Part shown: positions 17,701 to 25,831 of the stretch, one piece after another | Numbering within the stretch: position 1 is the first letter of the stretch | Layout of the letters: each line of letters starts with the position of its first letter | Source of the DNA: CBDIDH01 sp965277595 | GTDB taxonomy: Bacteria > Planctomycetota > Planctomycetia > Isosphaerales > Isosphaeraceae | Direction of reading: 5' to 3' | Length of the DNA: 64,000 nt | Assembly: GCA_965277595.1 (NCBI GenBank) | Contig: CBDIDH010000001.1 | Coordinates: forward strand, 2,294,001 to 2,358,000 | The notes under the pieces: generated by a model | Seen by the model: the letters and a program-made list of their open reading frames with translations, nothing else | Database searches by the model: none | What the model was told of the DNA's origin: nothing | Position numbers and translations under genes: made by a program

Positions 17701-18207
17701 CCAGCGAAGGGTATGGAGAATATGGTGTGTGTCTTCGGTGCCAAAGCCCGAGAGGACGACCCGGCGGCGGTCGGCCTTGCCGTCGCCGTTGGAGTCACTC
17801 AGGTGGAGTAATTCGGTGCTATTGGCGACATAGGCGCCGCCGTCGCCCGGCTCAACGCCGGTGGGAATAAGCAGGCCGTCGGCGAAGATGGTGGTCTTGT
17901 CGGCCTTGCCGTCGTTGTCGGAGTCTTCGAGGATCAGGACCTTGTCATTGGCCTTCTGGCCGGGCTCGATCTGCGGGTAAACCTCGGACGAGGCGACCCA
18001 GAGCCGCCCTTGAGGATCGAAGTTCATTTGGATCGGCTTGGCGAGCAATGGGTCGGCGGCGAAAAGATTGATCTCAAACCCATCGGCCACGAGGAACGAT
18101 TTGCGCTCGATCTCGGGGTCGGGGTCAGGAATCTGGAAGGGGGCGCGCTGGGCGAGGACAGCGCTGGGAATAAGCAAGAGGAGTAACAGTGTGAAGAAGC
18201 GGCGCAC
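14740..18207 (-). CDS. PVC-type heme-binding CxxCH protein (dehydrogenase-like propeller + HEAT repeats)
   Basis: A very large exported protein of about 1155 aa. A signal peptide ('RRFFTLLLLLLIPSAVLAQ') precedes a beta-propeller resembling the PVC membrane-bound dehydrogenase domain ('MNFDPQGRLWVASSEVYPQI', 'LILEDSDNDGKADKTTIFAD', 'DVKMGPDGAIYIADWYNPII'). A HEAT-like helical region ('PRVRLEAVRALAHIPDPRSA' and repeats) follows. A single c-type heme site 'NRCLTCHAIAGAGGQVGPSL' lies about residue 860, and a C-terminal beta-rich domain ends the protein. Length and order match the planctomycete family. I prefer the GTG at 18207, which starts the signal peptide; a TTG at 18276 adds 23 residues. It may oxidise sugars or similar compounds in the periplasm; the substrate is unknown. 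Confidence 0.92.
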   Translation of the reverse strand: MRRFFTLLLLLLIPSAVLAQRAPFQIPDPDPEIERKSFLVADGFEINLFAADPLLAKPIQMNFDPQGRLWVASSEVYPQIEPGQKANDKVLILEDSDNDGKADKTTIFADGLLIPTGVEPGDGGAYVANSTELLHLSDSNGDGKADRRRVVLSGFGTEDTHHILHTLRWGFDGQLYFNQSIYIHSHIETPHGVRRLGGGGVWEFRPETMGLEVFIRGLVNPWGHAFDRFGQSFLTDGAGGEGINYALPGAYYFTAPDAVRVLPGLNPGSPKDCGLEVISGRHVPESWRGNLLTNDFRGNRVCRYVISDDGAGFSSREQPELIRTRHVAFRPIDVKMGPDGAIYIADWYNPIIQHGEVDFRDPRRDHTRGRIWRVTAKNRPLVERPKLVNAPVPALLDALKAPEDWTRQQAKRVLKERGPKDVIPPLTAWVKTLDPKTPEGDHQRLEALWTYQSLDIVEPDLLQKLLQSTDPRIRAAAVRVASHWHDRLSKPVDLLTPLAIDENPRVRLEAVRALAHIPDPRSAAVALNALDKPVDRFLDYALWLTARDLRPQWLPEVLAGKNPLGGNPTHLIFALASVGTSDVVKPLLAAIHSGSIPPEREEEALNLVATLGQPRELAGVFELAVSPGPLPAARRVALLNGLVKAARQRKARPKEDLNRLLALFDSPDEPLRAAAAQASGAWKLEPARDRLDALAGAAETPESLRQAAVDALNDLGGPRTRTTLERLAGDKSPRGARLAALGALASIDPKDAARLAADRLARSNDPAEAEDLVARFVRLKNGPPALAEALAGKTLSADVAKLALRPARDNEALAAAIRRSGSLGKAPKPLTEAEKQSILAAATTQGDPVRGEGVFRRKENRCLTCHAIAGAGGQVGPSLESIGASAPVDYLLDSLLEPSKAIKENYHSVVVALNDGQVVSGIKVRQNNGELVLRNADDREMVIPLSTVEEQKPGGSLMPAGLIEPLTRGEVVDLLRFLSELGKIGPYSVSKARLVRRWQVLEPTRSAYTELHRWGLQTVAKTGGTGYGSSDSAALTWLPAYTEVSGLLPLSDLPVITLNGPKGSGAEVGRTAFARCQVEATTPGRVRLSLNSALGLSVWVDGTSVEPRETIDLDLAAGLHTLTLAVNLGARTVGLRCALDDLPDSPARARVIGGK

Positions 18208-18284
18208 GGCGAACCCCCAGAGGATGAGTCGGGTTGAGATCGTCCTATTTTGCGGGGACGGGCGCGCTCCGGTCAACCCTCGAC

Positions 18285-18421
18285 GGGGCAGGCGCGGGAG
18301 GATTGCAAAGTCCTGATGACCGATGACTAATGACCGAAAATTTCTGCGTCTTGGTCATCGGTCATTGGTCATCGGTCATGGAAAAGACCAGACTTCGCAA
18401 TCCTCCCCGGGGACGGGCGCG
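18285..18421. repeat. intergenic heptad palindrome, copy 1 (MITE-like)
   Basis: Outer arms GGGAGGATTGCAAAGTC (18296-18312) and GACTTCGCAATCCTCCCC (18391-18408) enclose inner arms built from 7-nt units, GGTCATC GGTCATT GGTCATC GGTCATG on the right side. A 12-13 bp similar sequence flanks it: GGGGCAGGCGCG (18285-18296) and GGGGACGGGCGCG (18409-18421). The exact 13-mer also occurs at 18254-18266. Its outer arms match the copy at 49.3 kb. Confidence 0.75.
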
Positions 18422-18493
18422 TTGGCTACCTGGGCTTCCTCGATGAATAGGGTGAGGACGATGGTTCTGCCCGACGACGCGGGAGGCGATCGA

Positions 18494-18928
18494 CTAACCA
18501 ACCTCGGGAACGACCTGCCAGGGAAGTTCGCGATAGGTTGTCGGGTCAAGACGCCAGATGCGGACGTCCGGCGTCTCGCCGAGTAACGAGACAATAATTC
18601 GAGGCACGGGGCCGTAGTGATTTTCGCGGAGATCGGTCTGACTGGGAATCGCCGGCCAGCGGGGATGCGAATGATAGATCGCCAGGATCTCGGCGCCTCG
18701 ATCGCGGAGCGAGACGACGGCGTGAATGAGATCCTGGGGATCGGCGTTGTAGCGGGTTTCGCTAGCGTCAACGTTGCGCAAAGGGTGAATCGACGAGACG
18801 AGAGGAGCGATCCCCCCCAGAAGGCCGCAGCATTCCAGGGGGGCGTCCTCAAGACAATGCGCCACCATCGCATCGAGAAGGTCGGCGGGAATCAGCAGGG
18901 GTGTATCGGCGGTTCGCGGGTCGTTCAC
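18494..18928 (-). CDS. JAMM/M67 metalloprotease (Mec-like)
   Basis: About 144 aa. The JAB1/MPN zinc-protease signature is 'ILAIYHSHPRWPAIPSQTD' (HxHx7-D type, with upstream Glu in 'CLEDAPLECCGLLGG'). The GTG at 18928 begins one base after the TGA of the cysteine synthase gene, so translation is probably coupled; earlier in-frame starts lie inside that gene. In mycobacteria a homologous protease (Mec) releases cysteine from the sulfur carrier CysO after CysM adds it (established). Next to a cysteine synthase, the same job is a reasonable inference here, though no ThiS/CysO-like carrier gene is adjacent. Confidence 0.85.
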   Translation of the reverse strand: MNDPRTADTPLLIPADLLDAMVAHCLEDAPLECCGLLGGIAPLVSSIHPLRNVDASETRYNADPQDLIHAVVSLRDRGAEILAIYHSHPRWPAIPSQTDLRENHYGPVPRIIVSLLGETPDVRIWRLDPTTYRELPWQVVPEVG

Positions 18929-18929
18929 G

Positions 18930-19895
18930 TCACTCGGGGAAGAGTGGTGTCGAAAGATACCGTTCGCCAAGGTCGGGCAAGACCACGACGACGAGCTTGC
19001 CCGCGTTCTCGGGACGATTGGCCACCTGAATGGCTCCCACCGTCGCGGCGCCGCAGGAGATTCCGCAGAGCATGCCTTCTTCACGCGCGAGGCGGCGGGT
19101 CATCTCAAAGCAGTCTTCATCCTTGACCTGGATGACCTCGTCTATGATCTCGGGGTTGAGGTTGTCGGGAATGAACCCCGCGCCGATGCCCTGGATCTTG
19201 TGCGGGCCGGGTTTGAGCGGCTGATGGGCGCGGAACTGGGAGATGACCGGCGAGTTCATCGGCTCGACGGCGACAACCCTGATGCCCGGCTTTCTCGCTT
19301 TCAGCGCCTCGCCGCAACCAGTGATCGTGCCGCCGGTTCCAACGCCGCAGACGAGGATGTCAATCTGGCCGTCGGTGTCGCGCCAGATCTCCTCGGCGGT
19401 CGTCTGGCGATGGATCTCGGGGTTCGCGGGATTTTTGAATTGCTGCGGCATGAAGGCGTTGGGATTCTCCTTGACGATCTCTTCAGCCTTGGCCACGGCG
19501 CCGGGCATTCCCTGCGCGGCGGGGGTCAAGACGATCTCGGCGCCAAAAGCCTTGATGAGCCGTCGGCGTTCGAGGCTCATGCTCTCGGGCATCGTGACCA
19601 TCAGCTTGTACCCGCGCGCTGCGCAGGTGAAGGCGAGGCCGATGCCGGTGTTGCCGCTCGTCGGCTCGACGATCAAGGTGTCCTTGCCGATCTTGCCGTC
19701 GCGCTCGGCGGCGTCAATCATGGCGACGCCGATCCGGTCCTTGACCGACCAGAGCGGATTGAAATTTTCCAGCTTCGCCACCACCTCCGCCTGACACCCT
19801 TTCGTGACCCGCCGGAGTCGGATCAACGGGGTATTGCCCACCGTCTGCGTGATGTCGTCGTAAATCCGCCCACGGGTCCGCTCGGCGGTCGCCAT
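18930..19895 (-). CDS. cysK: cysteine synthase (O-acetylserine sulfhydrylase family)
   Basis: A 321-aa PLP enzyme making cysteine from O-acetylserine (or O-phosphoserine) and a sulfide or sulfur-carrier donor. The PLP lysine is K52 in 'NPLWSVKDRIG', the substrate loop is 'EPTSGNTGIGLA', and the phosphate-binding glycine loop is 'GVGTGGTITGCGEALK'. Typical family residues continue with 'GIGAGFIPDNLNP' and 'LCGISCGAATVGA'. Length is normal. It is immediately followed by the JAMM protease, so a carrier-protein-dependent route as in mycobacterial CysM is possible; sequence alone does not separate CysK from CysM specificity. Confidence 0.92.
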   Translation of the reverse strand: MATAERTRGRIYDDITQTVGNTPLIRLRRVTKGCQAEVVAKLENFNPLWSVKDRIGVAMIDAAERDGKIGKDTLIVEPTSGNTGIGLAFTCAARGYKLMVTMPESMSLERRRLIKAFGAEIVLTPAAQGMPGAVAKAEEIVKENPNAFMPQQFKNPANPEIHRQTTAEEIWRDTDGQIDILVCGVGTGGTITGCGEALKARKPGIRVVAVEPMNSPVISQFRAHQPLKPGPHKIQGIGAGFIPDNLNPEIIDEVIQVKDEDCFEMTRRLAREEGMLCGISCGAATVGAIQVANRPENAGKLVVVVLPDLGERYLSTPLFPE

Positions 19896-20040
19896 TCCCT
19901 CACCCTCCGGTTTCGTTCGAACAATTCAGAACGGCCCATTCACCGGCCGCCGCAGCCTGCCGCGCCATCATATTCGGCGCAAGTCGACCCAACAAGGCGA
20001 GGTCGGTCTGATTGACCGGTAAATTCCCGGGAAGGATCGC

Positions 20041-20121
20041 CGATGACCGATGAGCACGGACCGATGACCACATAGTTATTCACGGATTCAATCGGTCATT
20101 GGTCATGGGTCATCAATCATC
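20041..20121. repeat. intergenic heptad palindrome, copy 3 (variant)
   Basis: The left part CGATGACCGATGAGCACGG, then a second GATGACC, faces a right part with GGTCATT GGTCATG GGTCATC AATCATC in 7-nt steps. It lacks the GGATTGCAAAGTC outer arms of the 18.3 and 49.3 kb copies. It lies between the cysteine synthase and mgtE genes. Confidence 0.6.
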
Positions 20122-20180
20122 AAGTCGGGACGTCATTCACGGACAAATTTTTGATGATCATAATGCAAAGCTCCTGACCA

Positions 20181-21560
20181 CTAAAGCAACCGGCCGCGCA
20201 GAATCAGGTAGGCGACGCTGAAATAGATGACGATCCCGGTCACGTCAACAAGCGTTGCCACGAAAGGAGCCGACGAGGTCGCCGGGTCAAAGCCGAGGCG
20301 CTTGAGACCAAACGGCAAGAGCGCCCCGCAAAGCGATCCCCAGAGAACCACGCCGACAAGAGAAAGGCCGACGGTCAGGCCGACCAGAAGATAATGCGCG
20401 GTGTAAATGTCGGTAAACTGGCTCCAGAGCGCGATCCTCAAAAGCCCGATCAGGCCGAGCAAGGCCCCGAGGAGCAGCCCCGAGGCCAGCTCGCGGGCGA
20501 AGACGTAGCCGATGTCGGTCAGCTTCAACTCGCCAAGGGCCAAAGCCCGGATAATCAGCGTCGCGGCCTGAGAACCCGAGTTACCTCCGCTGGAAATAAT
20601 CAGCGGCAAGAACAGGGCGAGAACGGGAAACCGAGCGATCTCGCGCTCATAACGCCCCATCGCCGTGGCGGTGAGCATCTCGCCCAGGAAGAGGACGACC
20701 AGCCACGAGGCCCGTTTGCGGACCATCGCCAGAAGAGGCGTGCTGACATAAGGCGAGTCGAGCGCTTCGAGACCGCCGAATTTCTGGATCTCCCGCGTCG
20801 CCTCGTCATCGGCAAGGTCGAGAACGTCATCAATGGTGACGATTCCCAGAAGGGCATTTCGGTCGTCGATGACGGGAAGCACGGTTCGATCGTACTTGCG
20901 GAAAACATCAACGGCCGTCGATTTGTCGTCGCTAGCCTTGAGAGCGACGAACTTGCCGTCGAGCGCGGACTGGATCGTTTGATGAAGCGGGGCGAGAAGA
21001 ACGGTTCGGATGCGGAGGTCGTCAACGAGGCGATGGTCGTCGTCAACGACGTAAATCACGTTCAGGGTTTCGCTGTCCTTACCGTGCGACCGGACGTGAT
21101 CGAGGACATGCTTGAACGTCCATTCCTTCTTGACGGCGACGTAATCGGGGGTCATCAATCGGCCGATGCTGTCGGGGCTGTAGCGCAGGAGCGATTCGGC
21201 GACGGCGCGTTCTCGGGGGGTGAGGAGGTTAAGGAGTCGACCGACCTGTTCGGCGGGCAGGGCGGCAAGGAGCGCCGTGCGGTCGTCGGCCGCCATGCCT
21301 TCGAGGATCGCCGTGGACTCAGCCTCGGTCAAGGCGCCGAGCATTGACTCCTGGGTTTCCAGGTCGAGATATTCAAAAACTTCGGAAGCTCGCGCGCTGT
21401 CCAACGCTCGAACGAGCCGGGTCTTTTCCATGGGGTCAAGGGCATCAACGATGCCGGCGAGATCGGCGGCGAGCCAGCCGTTGAGCACGCCGCCAAGAGT
21501 GTCCAGGTCGCCCGAATCGAGCAACTCGCGAATCTCGGGGAGTGCGAGTTTTTCGATCAT
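20181..21560 (-). CDS. mgtE: magnesium transporter MgtE
   Basis: About 459 aa with the full MgtE layout. The N-terminal helical MgtE_N domain (about 1-130) includes 'SVLGALTEAESTAILEGM'-like repeats. Tandem CBS domains follow ('DYVAVKKEWTFKHVLDHV' and 'TVLPVIDDRNALLGIVTIDD'). The C-terminal transmembrane half has the conserved pore region 'LPLIISSGGNSGSQAATLII' and 'FVATLVDVTGIVIYFSVAYL'. The N and CBS domains sense cytosolic Mg2+ and gate the channel (established). ATG 21560 is chosen; a GTG at 21569 adds three residues. It has no obvious operon partner. Confidence 0.95.
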   Translation of the reverse strand: MIEKLALPEIRELLDSGDLDTLGGVLNGWLAADLAGIVDALDPMEKTRLVRALDSARASEVFEYLDLETQESMLGALTEAESTAILEGMAADDRTALLAALPAEQVGRLLNLLTPRERAVAESLLRYSPDSIGRLMTPDYVAVKKEWTFKHVLDHVRSHGKDSETLNVIYVVDDDHRLVDDLRIRTVLLAPLHQTIQSALDGKFVALKASDDKSTAVDVFRKYDRTVLPVIDDRNALLGIVTIDDVLDLADDEATREIQKFGGLEALDSPYVSTPLLAMVRKRASWLVVLFLGEMLTATAMGRYEREIARFPVLALFLPLIISSGGNSGSQAATLIIRALALGELKLTDIGYVFARELASGLLLGALLGLIGLLRIALWSQFTDIYTAHYLLVGLTVGLSLVGVVLWGSLCGALLPFGLKRLGFDPATSSAPFVATLVDVTGIVIYFSVAYLILRGRLL

Positions 21561-21611
21561 CAAGGGCACCAGGCAACAGGGCGGCGAAATCTGAGAGGGA
21601 CATTGACGCGT

Positions 21612-22607
21612 TCAATCGGCGGCGGCAATACGCAGGCGGCTCCGCGCCGCGGCGACGGCCAGGGGACGGCCGAAGGTCTCGCTGACCCGAGCGTGAACCT
21701 TCGCCCAGTCGGCATCACTGAGCGATCCCGTGCCCGAGACGATCGTCAGGAGATCGCAGAAAGGATGGCGTCCCTCGGCGAGAGCACTGGTTTCTTCGGG
21801 AAGGTCGTACGGGGCGCTTTCGGCAATGCGATCGCGGAGCGAGCGGGCGAGGGTCCGGCAATCGTTTAGCGGGGGGAAATCGGAGTGGTCGCGGACGTGG
21901 AGCCGTGCCACCGTGTCAAGCACGTTGAACGCTGAGCGTCGAACCGACTCGGCCGGGTGCTCGATTTCGGCCACCTCAAGCGAGGGAGCAGGTGTAACGT
22001 CGTTCTCCGTGGCCTTCGGAGCGGATTCCGTGATCTCAGCGGGGGAGGAAGTCTCGATGGCCTCGGTTGTCGATTCGACCGGCTCCGCGCGAGATTCGAA
22101 TTCCGGGCTCGGCTCGATGGGCGTTGTGATCGTGACGTCGGGCTCGAACGTCGGAGCGGTGGTTTCCTCGGCAATGGGATGGAGGTCGGTCGGCGGGTTG
22201 GACATTCTGGGCGGCGTTGCGGAAGCGGAAGACGCGTTCACGAGGTTTGCCAGGTCGGAAATCCCCGAGAGTGATTCCGTGGCCGAGATCGGCAAGGAAA
22301 GAATCGCGGCGCGCGCGGTAAGGTCGCGGCGGAGTCGCAGGAATTCTCGGTGGCAATCGCCGATCGACTTGAGAAGTTGATACGGCGGGAGGGAGCCGTC
22401 TACCTCCAGAGTCTCCGCGGCCTGCCGCAAGGCTCCAGCGATCTGAAGGAATCGCGAGCGCGTTGAGGCGAGTCTTGGGGAAAACTCGGTATGGAGTAAA
22501 GCGCCTGCCTGGGTTCTGGATGCGTCCGCGTGTCCATTCGAGTCGGTGGTGAGCGTCGGTGACGCGTCGAGGTCGTTGGCGACGTCCTGGTCGGCCATGA
22601 TCGGCAT
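21612..22607 (-). CDS. hypothetical protein, Glu/Ser/Thr/Pro-rich middle
   Basis: A 331-aa protein I do not recognise. The N-terminal third is helical ('RLASTRSRFLQIAGALRQAA', 'LLKSIGDCHREFLRLRRDLT'). A disordered acidic linker follows ('TTPIEPSPEFESRAEPVEST'). The C-terminal third is helical again ('AFNVLDTVARLHVRDHSDFP', 'FGRPLAVAAARSRLRI'). No signal peptide or membrane segment is visible. It is about 120 bp downstream of the zinc-ribbon coiled-coil gene on the same strand and may be co-transcribed. Confidence 0.75.
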   Translation of the reverse strand: MPIMADQDVANDLDASPTLTTDSNGHADASRTQAGALLHTEFSPRLASTRSRFLQIAGALRQAAETLEVDGSLPPYQLLKSIGDCHREFLRLRRDLTARAAILSLPISATESLSGISDLANLVNASSASATPPRMSNPPTDLHPIAEETTAPTFEPDVTITTPIEPSPEFESRAEPVESTTEAIETSSPAEITESAPKATENDVTPAPSLEVAEIEHPAESVRRSAFNVLDTVARLHVRDHSDFPPLNDCRTLARSLRDRIAESAPYDLPEETSALAEGRHPFCDLLTIVSGTGSLSDADWAKVHARVSETFGRPLAVAAARSRLRIAAAD

Positions 22608-22726
22608 GATCCCGTGGACAAAAAGGTTTTCGAGGCCGACCGGAGAATGCCAGGTACGTTGTCCGTCCTCGGCCCTGTTGTCAAGGTATCCGAGAGCGAC
22701 TTAAATTCCCAGAGGTCAGGACCAGT

Positions 22727-24706
22727 TCAGGCGCTCGGGAGCCGGATGCCCAGGCCGGAAAGGAAGGTGCCCATCTGCGCCTTGTACGTCTGCGCCTGGC
22801 GGACCATTTCCCTGAGGTCGTCGATCTCCGCATCCTTCGAGGCAAGCTCGTCACGGAGCCGGCCGAGAAGTGGATGATCCTCGTCGACTTTCACCGAGGT
22901 CGAGGAGGGCTCGCCGAAGACTTCACTGAGAAAGGCATCGGTCGGGCTACGAAGTTCATCAATCGCCCGGAGAGAAACGGTCTCGTACGAATGCCTGTCC
23001 GCGCCCGCCGATCGGAGTTGAGCGTTTTCGGCCTGAAACTCAGAGATGCGGGCTTCAAAGTCTTTCCGGTCGGTATCGCGGACGGACTGTTCACGAGCAA
23101 GGTCCGCGTGAAGTTCCTCGATTTTCTCGGAGAGGAGAATATTGTCGGAACGAAGCCGCTCGATCTCGTCGGAAAGGGCCTGCTTGATCTCGGCCTGGCT
23201 GTCCGTCAGGCGCTGAAGTTCGTTTCTGGAGCTTTCCAGGACTTGATTGAGCTGAACTGTCTCGGCGCGGAGATGCTCACGGTCGTCGTGATGGTGGGAA
23301 TGCTCGATCGTCAGGGATTCGAAGGCGACCTGAAGTCGGCTCAGTTCGGCACGCGCCGTGTCGAGATCGGCCGAGCCAAGCGAGCGTAGGTCGTCGATTT
23401 CCTTGCGCGCGGATTCGGCGTCGGCTCTGGCCTCGTCGGCCTCGACCCGGCTGGAATCCCAGCGGGTCCGCCATTCGTTTTCGAGTGAGGCACGCTCGGC
23501 GTCAAAGGCATCGCGAAGAGATTGAGACTCGGTCTGAAGGCGATCGACTTCGAGCCTGGCGGCCTCGGCGTCGGCGATCAGGCGATCAAACTCGGACTTG
23601 TGTTCCGCGAGGTCGCGCTCGCGATTCGCCCGAAGTTCGTCGAGTTCGGCCTGAAGGGGACCGAGCGCGGATTCCCGGGCTTCCAGACGGGCTGTCTCGA
23701 CCTGAAGGGTCAAGGCGCTGATTTTGGTCTCGTGATCCTCTCGATCCTGATCGCGGAGCCGTTGAAGTTCAGTCAACTCATTCTGGAGAGGACGAAGCGC
23801 CGCGTCATTCGCCTCGCGGCGGGCGTCGTCAACCTGCTGCGTGAGGCGTGTAACTTCGGCCTCGTGTTCAGTCTGGTTGCGGTCAAGGAGTTGACGAAGC
23901 TCGGTCAACTCAACGTGAAGGGCGTCAAGGGCCGACGTGTCGGGCGGAGTCGCCGGAGACAGAGAGGCTTCGAGCGTCTCCTGTCGGGCGGTCTCCGCGT
24001 CGGCTTTCCAGCGCGCGATTTCGAGTTCGTGGGCCTTGAGATCCTGCGCGCGAAGGGTTTCCAGCTCGTTGACCTGTTCGCGAAGCGAGACGAGACGCGC
24101 GGCCGTGGATTCACGAAGCCCTTGATACTTCGAACGCGATGCGGCCTCGGTCTCGCCGCGTTCAAGCGCGGACCGAAGAGAATTGACCTCAAGACCGGCC
24201 GCGTCGAGGTCGGATCTGGTCACTTCGATTTCTTGACCGAGCCGATCCGACTGCTCGCGCAACCGTGTATTTTCGGTTTCCAGACGCTCGACACGTTGCT
24301 TCCATTCGCCCTCGACGGCCTGGATTCGTTCTTCCAGGTCCTGGGTTTGGGTCGCCTGACCGGGCGATGACGAGGCAAAGGAGGTTGCGAAGACATGCTG
24401 GCAGCCCGAGCAGGTCACCCGCGCGCCGACCTGAACGCCGCGCATCTTCAGGCGTTTCGCACACTTCGGGCATTCAAAGCGAACAACGTCAGCCGGCGCG
24501 GTGGTCGGAAACATGACGTGGTCGGGTGCCGTCGCCTGGGCGCGATCAACGTCGATCAAGGAATCACCTGAGCGCGAAGTCGGAGGTGTCGGGACGGTGA
24601 AGACGTTTTGACAGTTCCGGCAGGCGACCCGCCGCCCGGCGTATTCGCCGCGAACCCGCAGACCCGTGGAACATTTGTCGCAGGAAACCGTGATGTATTC
24701 GCTCAT
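22727..24706 (-). CDS. tandem zinc-ribbon protein with long coiled coil
   Basis: About 659 aa. The first 110 residues hold two CxxC...CxxC zinc ribbons: 'VSCDKCSTGLRVRGEY' with 'VACRNCQNVFTV', and 'FECPKCAKRLKMRG' with 'VTCSGCQHVF'. Residues about 125-600 are almost continuous heptad-like coiled coil, rich in Glu, Arg, Leu and Asp. A short C-terminal tail follows ('LASKDAEIDDLREMVRQAQT'). There is no signal peptide or membrane helix. ATG 24706 starts directly before the first ribbon; an ATG at 24754 is also open. Function is unknown; the architecture suggests a cytoplasmic scaffold or filament-like protein. Confidence 0.85.
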   Translation of the reverse strand: MSEYITVSCDKCSTGLRVRGEYAGRRVACRNCQNVFTVPTPPTSRSGDSLIDVDRAQATAPDHVMFPTTAPADVVRFECPKCAKRLKMRGVQVGARVTCSGCQHVFATSFASSSPGQATQTQDLEERIQAVEGEWKQRVERLETENTRLREQSDRLGQEIEVTRSDLDAAGLEVNSLRSALERGETEAASRSKYQGLRESTAARLVSLREQVNELETLRAQDLKAHELEIARWKADAETARQETLEASLSPATPPDTSALDALHVELTELRQLLDRNQTEHEAEVTRLTQQVDDARREANDAALRPLQNELTELQRLRDQDREDHETKISALTLQVETARLEARESALGPLQAELDELRANRERDLAEHKSEFDRLIADAEAARLEVDRLQTESQSLRDAFDAERASLENEWRTRWDSSRVEADEARADAESARKEIDDLRSLGSADLDTARAELSRLQVAFESLTIEHSHHHDDREHLRAETVQLNQVLESSRNELQRLTDSQAEIKQALSDEIERLRSDNILLSEKIEELHADLAREQSVRDTDRKDFEARISEFQAENAQLRSAGADRHSYETVSLRAIDELRSPTDAFLSEVFGEPSSTSVKVDEDHPLLGRLRDELASKDAEIDDLREMVRQAQTYKAQMGTFLSGLGIRLPSA

Positions 24707-25192
24707 GACCTCGGCCGATCCGAAGGGGAGAATGCGGCGACGATCGAAATCCATTTCTCGGCCAGTGAGATCCTTTTAATAATTTATAATAACGCGATTC
24801 CAGGGATTGAGCAAATCCCTCGCAATCCAACCGGCGGCGATTTCGATTGTGGGATTGTGTTCAATTCCACGCCTATCCTATCACGAAATTGCCGGGTCTC
24901 GATGACGGAGGTCCGTTGACCAGGATTTCCGCTCCCAGTCCTCCGACGTGGTTGTTCCAGGAAACCGACCATGCACCCATCTTGTTCAGCATTGACGGGT
25001 CAACGTCATTCGCCAGACGTCCCGACCCGAAGGCGTTGAACCCGTTTTTTCGCGTCGAGGCGATGAGGGATCGTCGCCTCTGTTACGTTGAGTTCTGCCA
25101 ACGAAGCCCACGCGTTGATGTGGTGCGACGACCTCAGCGCAGGGAATCAACATCGTGACAGCGGGAGTCGTTGAGGTGGCCTAGGGTGAAGT
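24707..25192. other. divergent intergenic region
   Basis: The 486-bp gap between the coiled-coil gene and the PilZ-like gene holds an AT-rich island (24775-24795) with a probable minus-strand promoter. No protein-like frame or RNA gene is convincing. Confidence 0.5.
24786..24814 (-). promoter_or_regulatory. probable sigma70-type promoter for the zinc-ribbon coiled-coil gene
   Basis: On the minus strand TTGCTC and TATTAT are separated by exactly 17 nt, about 75 nt before the ATG at 24706. The -10 matches 5 of 6, the -35 only TTG. Confidence 0.4.
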
Positions 25193-25831
25193 GTGGCCGC
25201 CGGTCAATCGGCCGTCGTGACGCGGCTTGAACGATCCCGGAACGACCCGTTCCCACCGCTCGCGAGCCTTGACCCGTCAACTCCGTCGGAACTTCCCTCA
25301 ATGTCGCACGAGCTTCTCGCCGCCGATCCAGTGTTCACCCGGGGTGTCCTTCAAGACGCCCTGGCATGGTCGCCCTACCGAGACGCGCCTGTCGGTGAAC
25401 CGAACCGAGAGCTTGAAGTGGCGGAACGGTCTGCTTCCGTCGTGACTCCTCCCGAAGCGGCGATCCCAGCCGGATATCGCCGAAGACGGCGCAAGGAGCC
25501 TCGCTTCCAGGCGATTGAAAATCGCCTCTGGGTACAATGGTGGCAGGACGGCGAACTGCTCGGCCGGGCTGCCCGGCTCGTGAATGTCAGTCGAAGCGGG
25601 GCCTTGATCGTCTCATGGACGCTCTTCCGCGAGAATCAACGGATTCGCGTTTTTCTCGAAGAACCCGCGCAAACAATGGGCGTTCATTCCGTCGTGCTTG
25701 GTGTCCTGGAAGGAACGAGCGGAATGCATCAGATCCGCCTTGCCTTCATCTCCCCCTGTCCCGACGATTTCATCACCGCCGCCGCGAACGGTTTCAAATC
25801 CTGGCTCGACTGCGAACGGCCCAAAATTTGA
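25193..25831 (+). CDS. PilZ-like domain protein
   Basis: A 212-aa protein from a GTG at 25193; an ATG at 25301 would give 176 aa. The C-terminal 110 residues look PilZ-like: a basic 'YRRRRRKEPRF' stretch, then beta strands with 'LVNVSRSGALIV', fitting the (D/N)xSxxG signature of c-di-GMP-binding PilZ domains, and 'VVLGVLEG' plus 'HQIRLAFISP'. The spacing between the Arg stretch and NxSxxG is longer than usual. The N-terminal 90 residues look disordered. If it binds c-di-GMP it would relay that signal to a partner; none is adjacent. The function is inference. Confidence 0.65.
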   Translation: MAAGQSAVVTRLERSRNDPFPPLASLDPSTPSELPSMSHELLAADPVFTRGVLQDALAWSPYRDAPVGEPNRELEVAERSASVVTPPEAAIPAGYRRRRRKEPRFQAIENRLWVQWWQDGELLGRAARLVNVSRSGALIVSWTLFRENQRIRVFLEEPAQTMGVHSVVLGVLEGTSGMHQIRLAFISPCPDDFITAAANGFKSWLDCERPKI

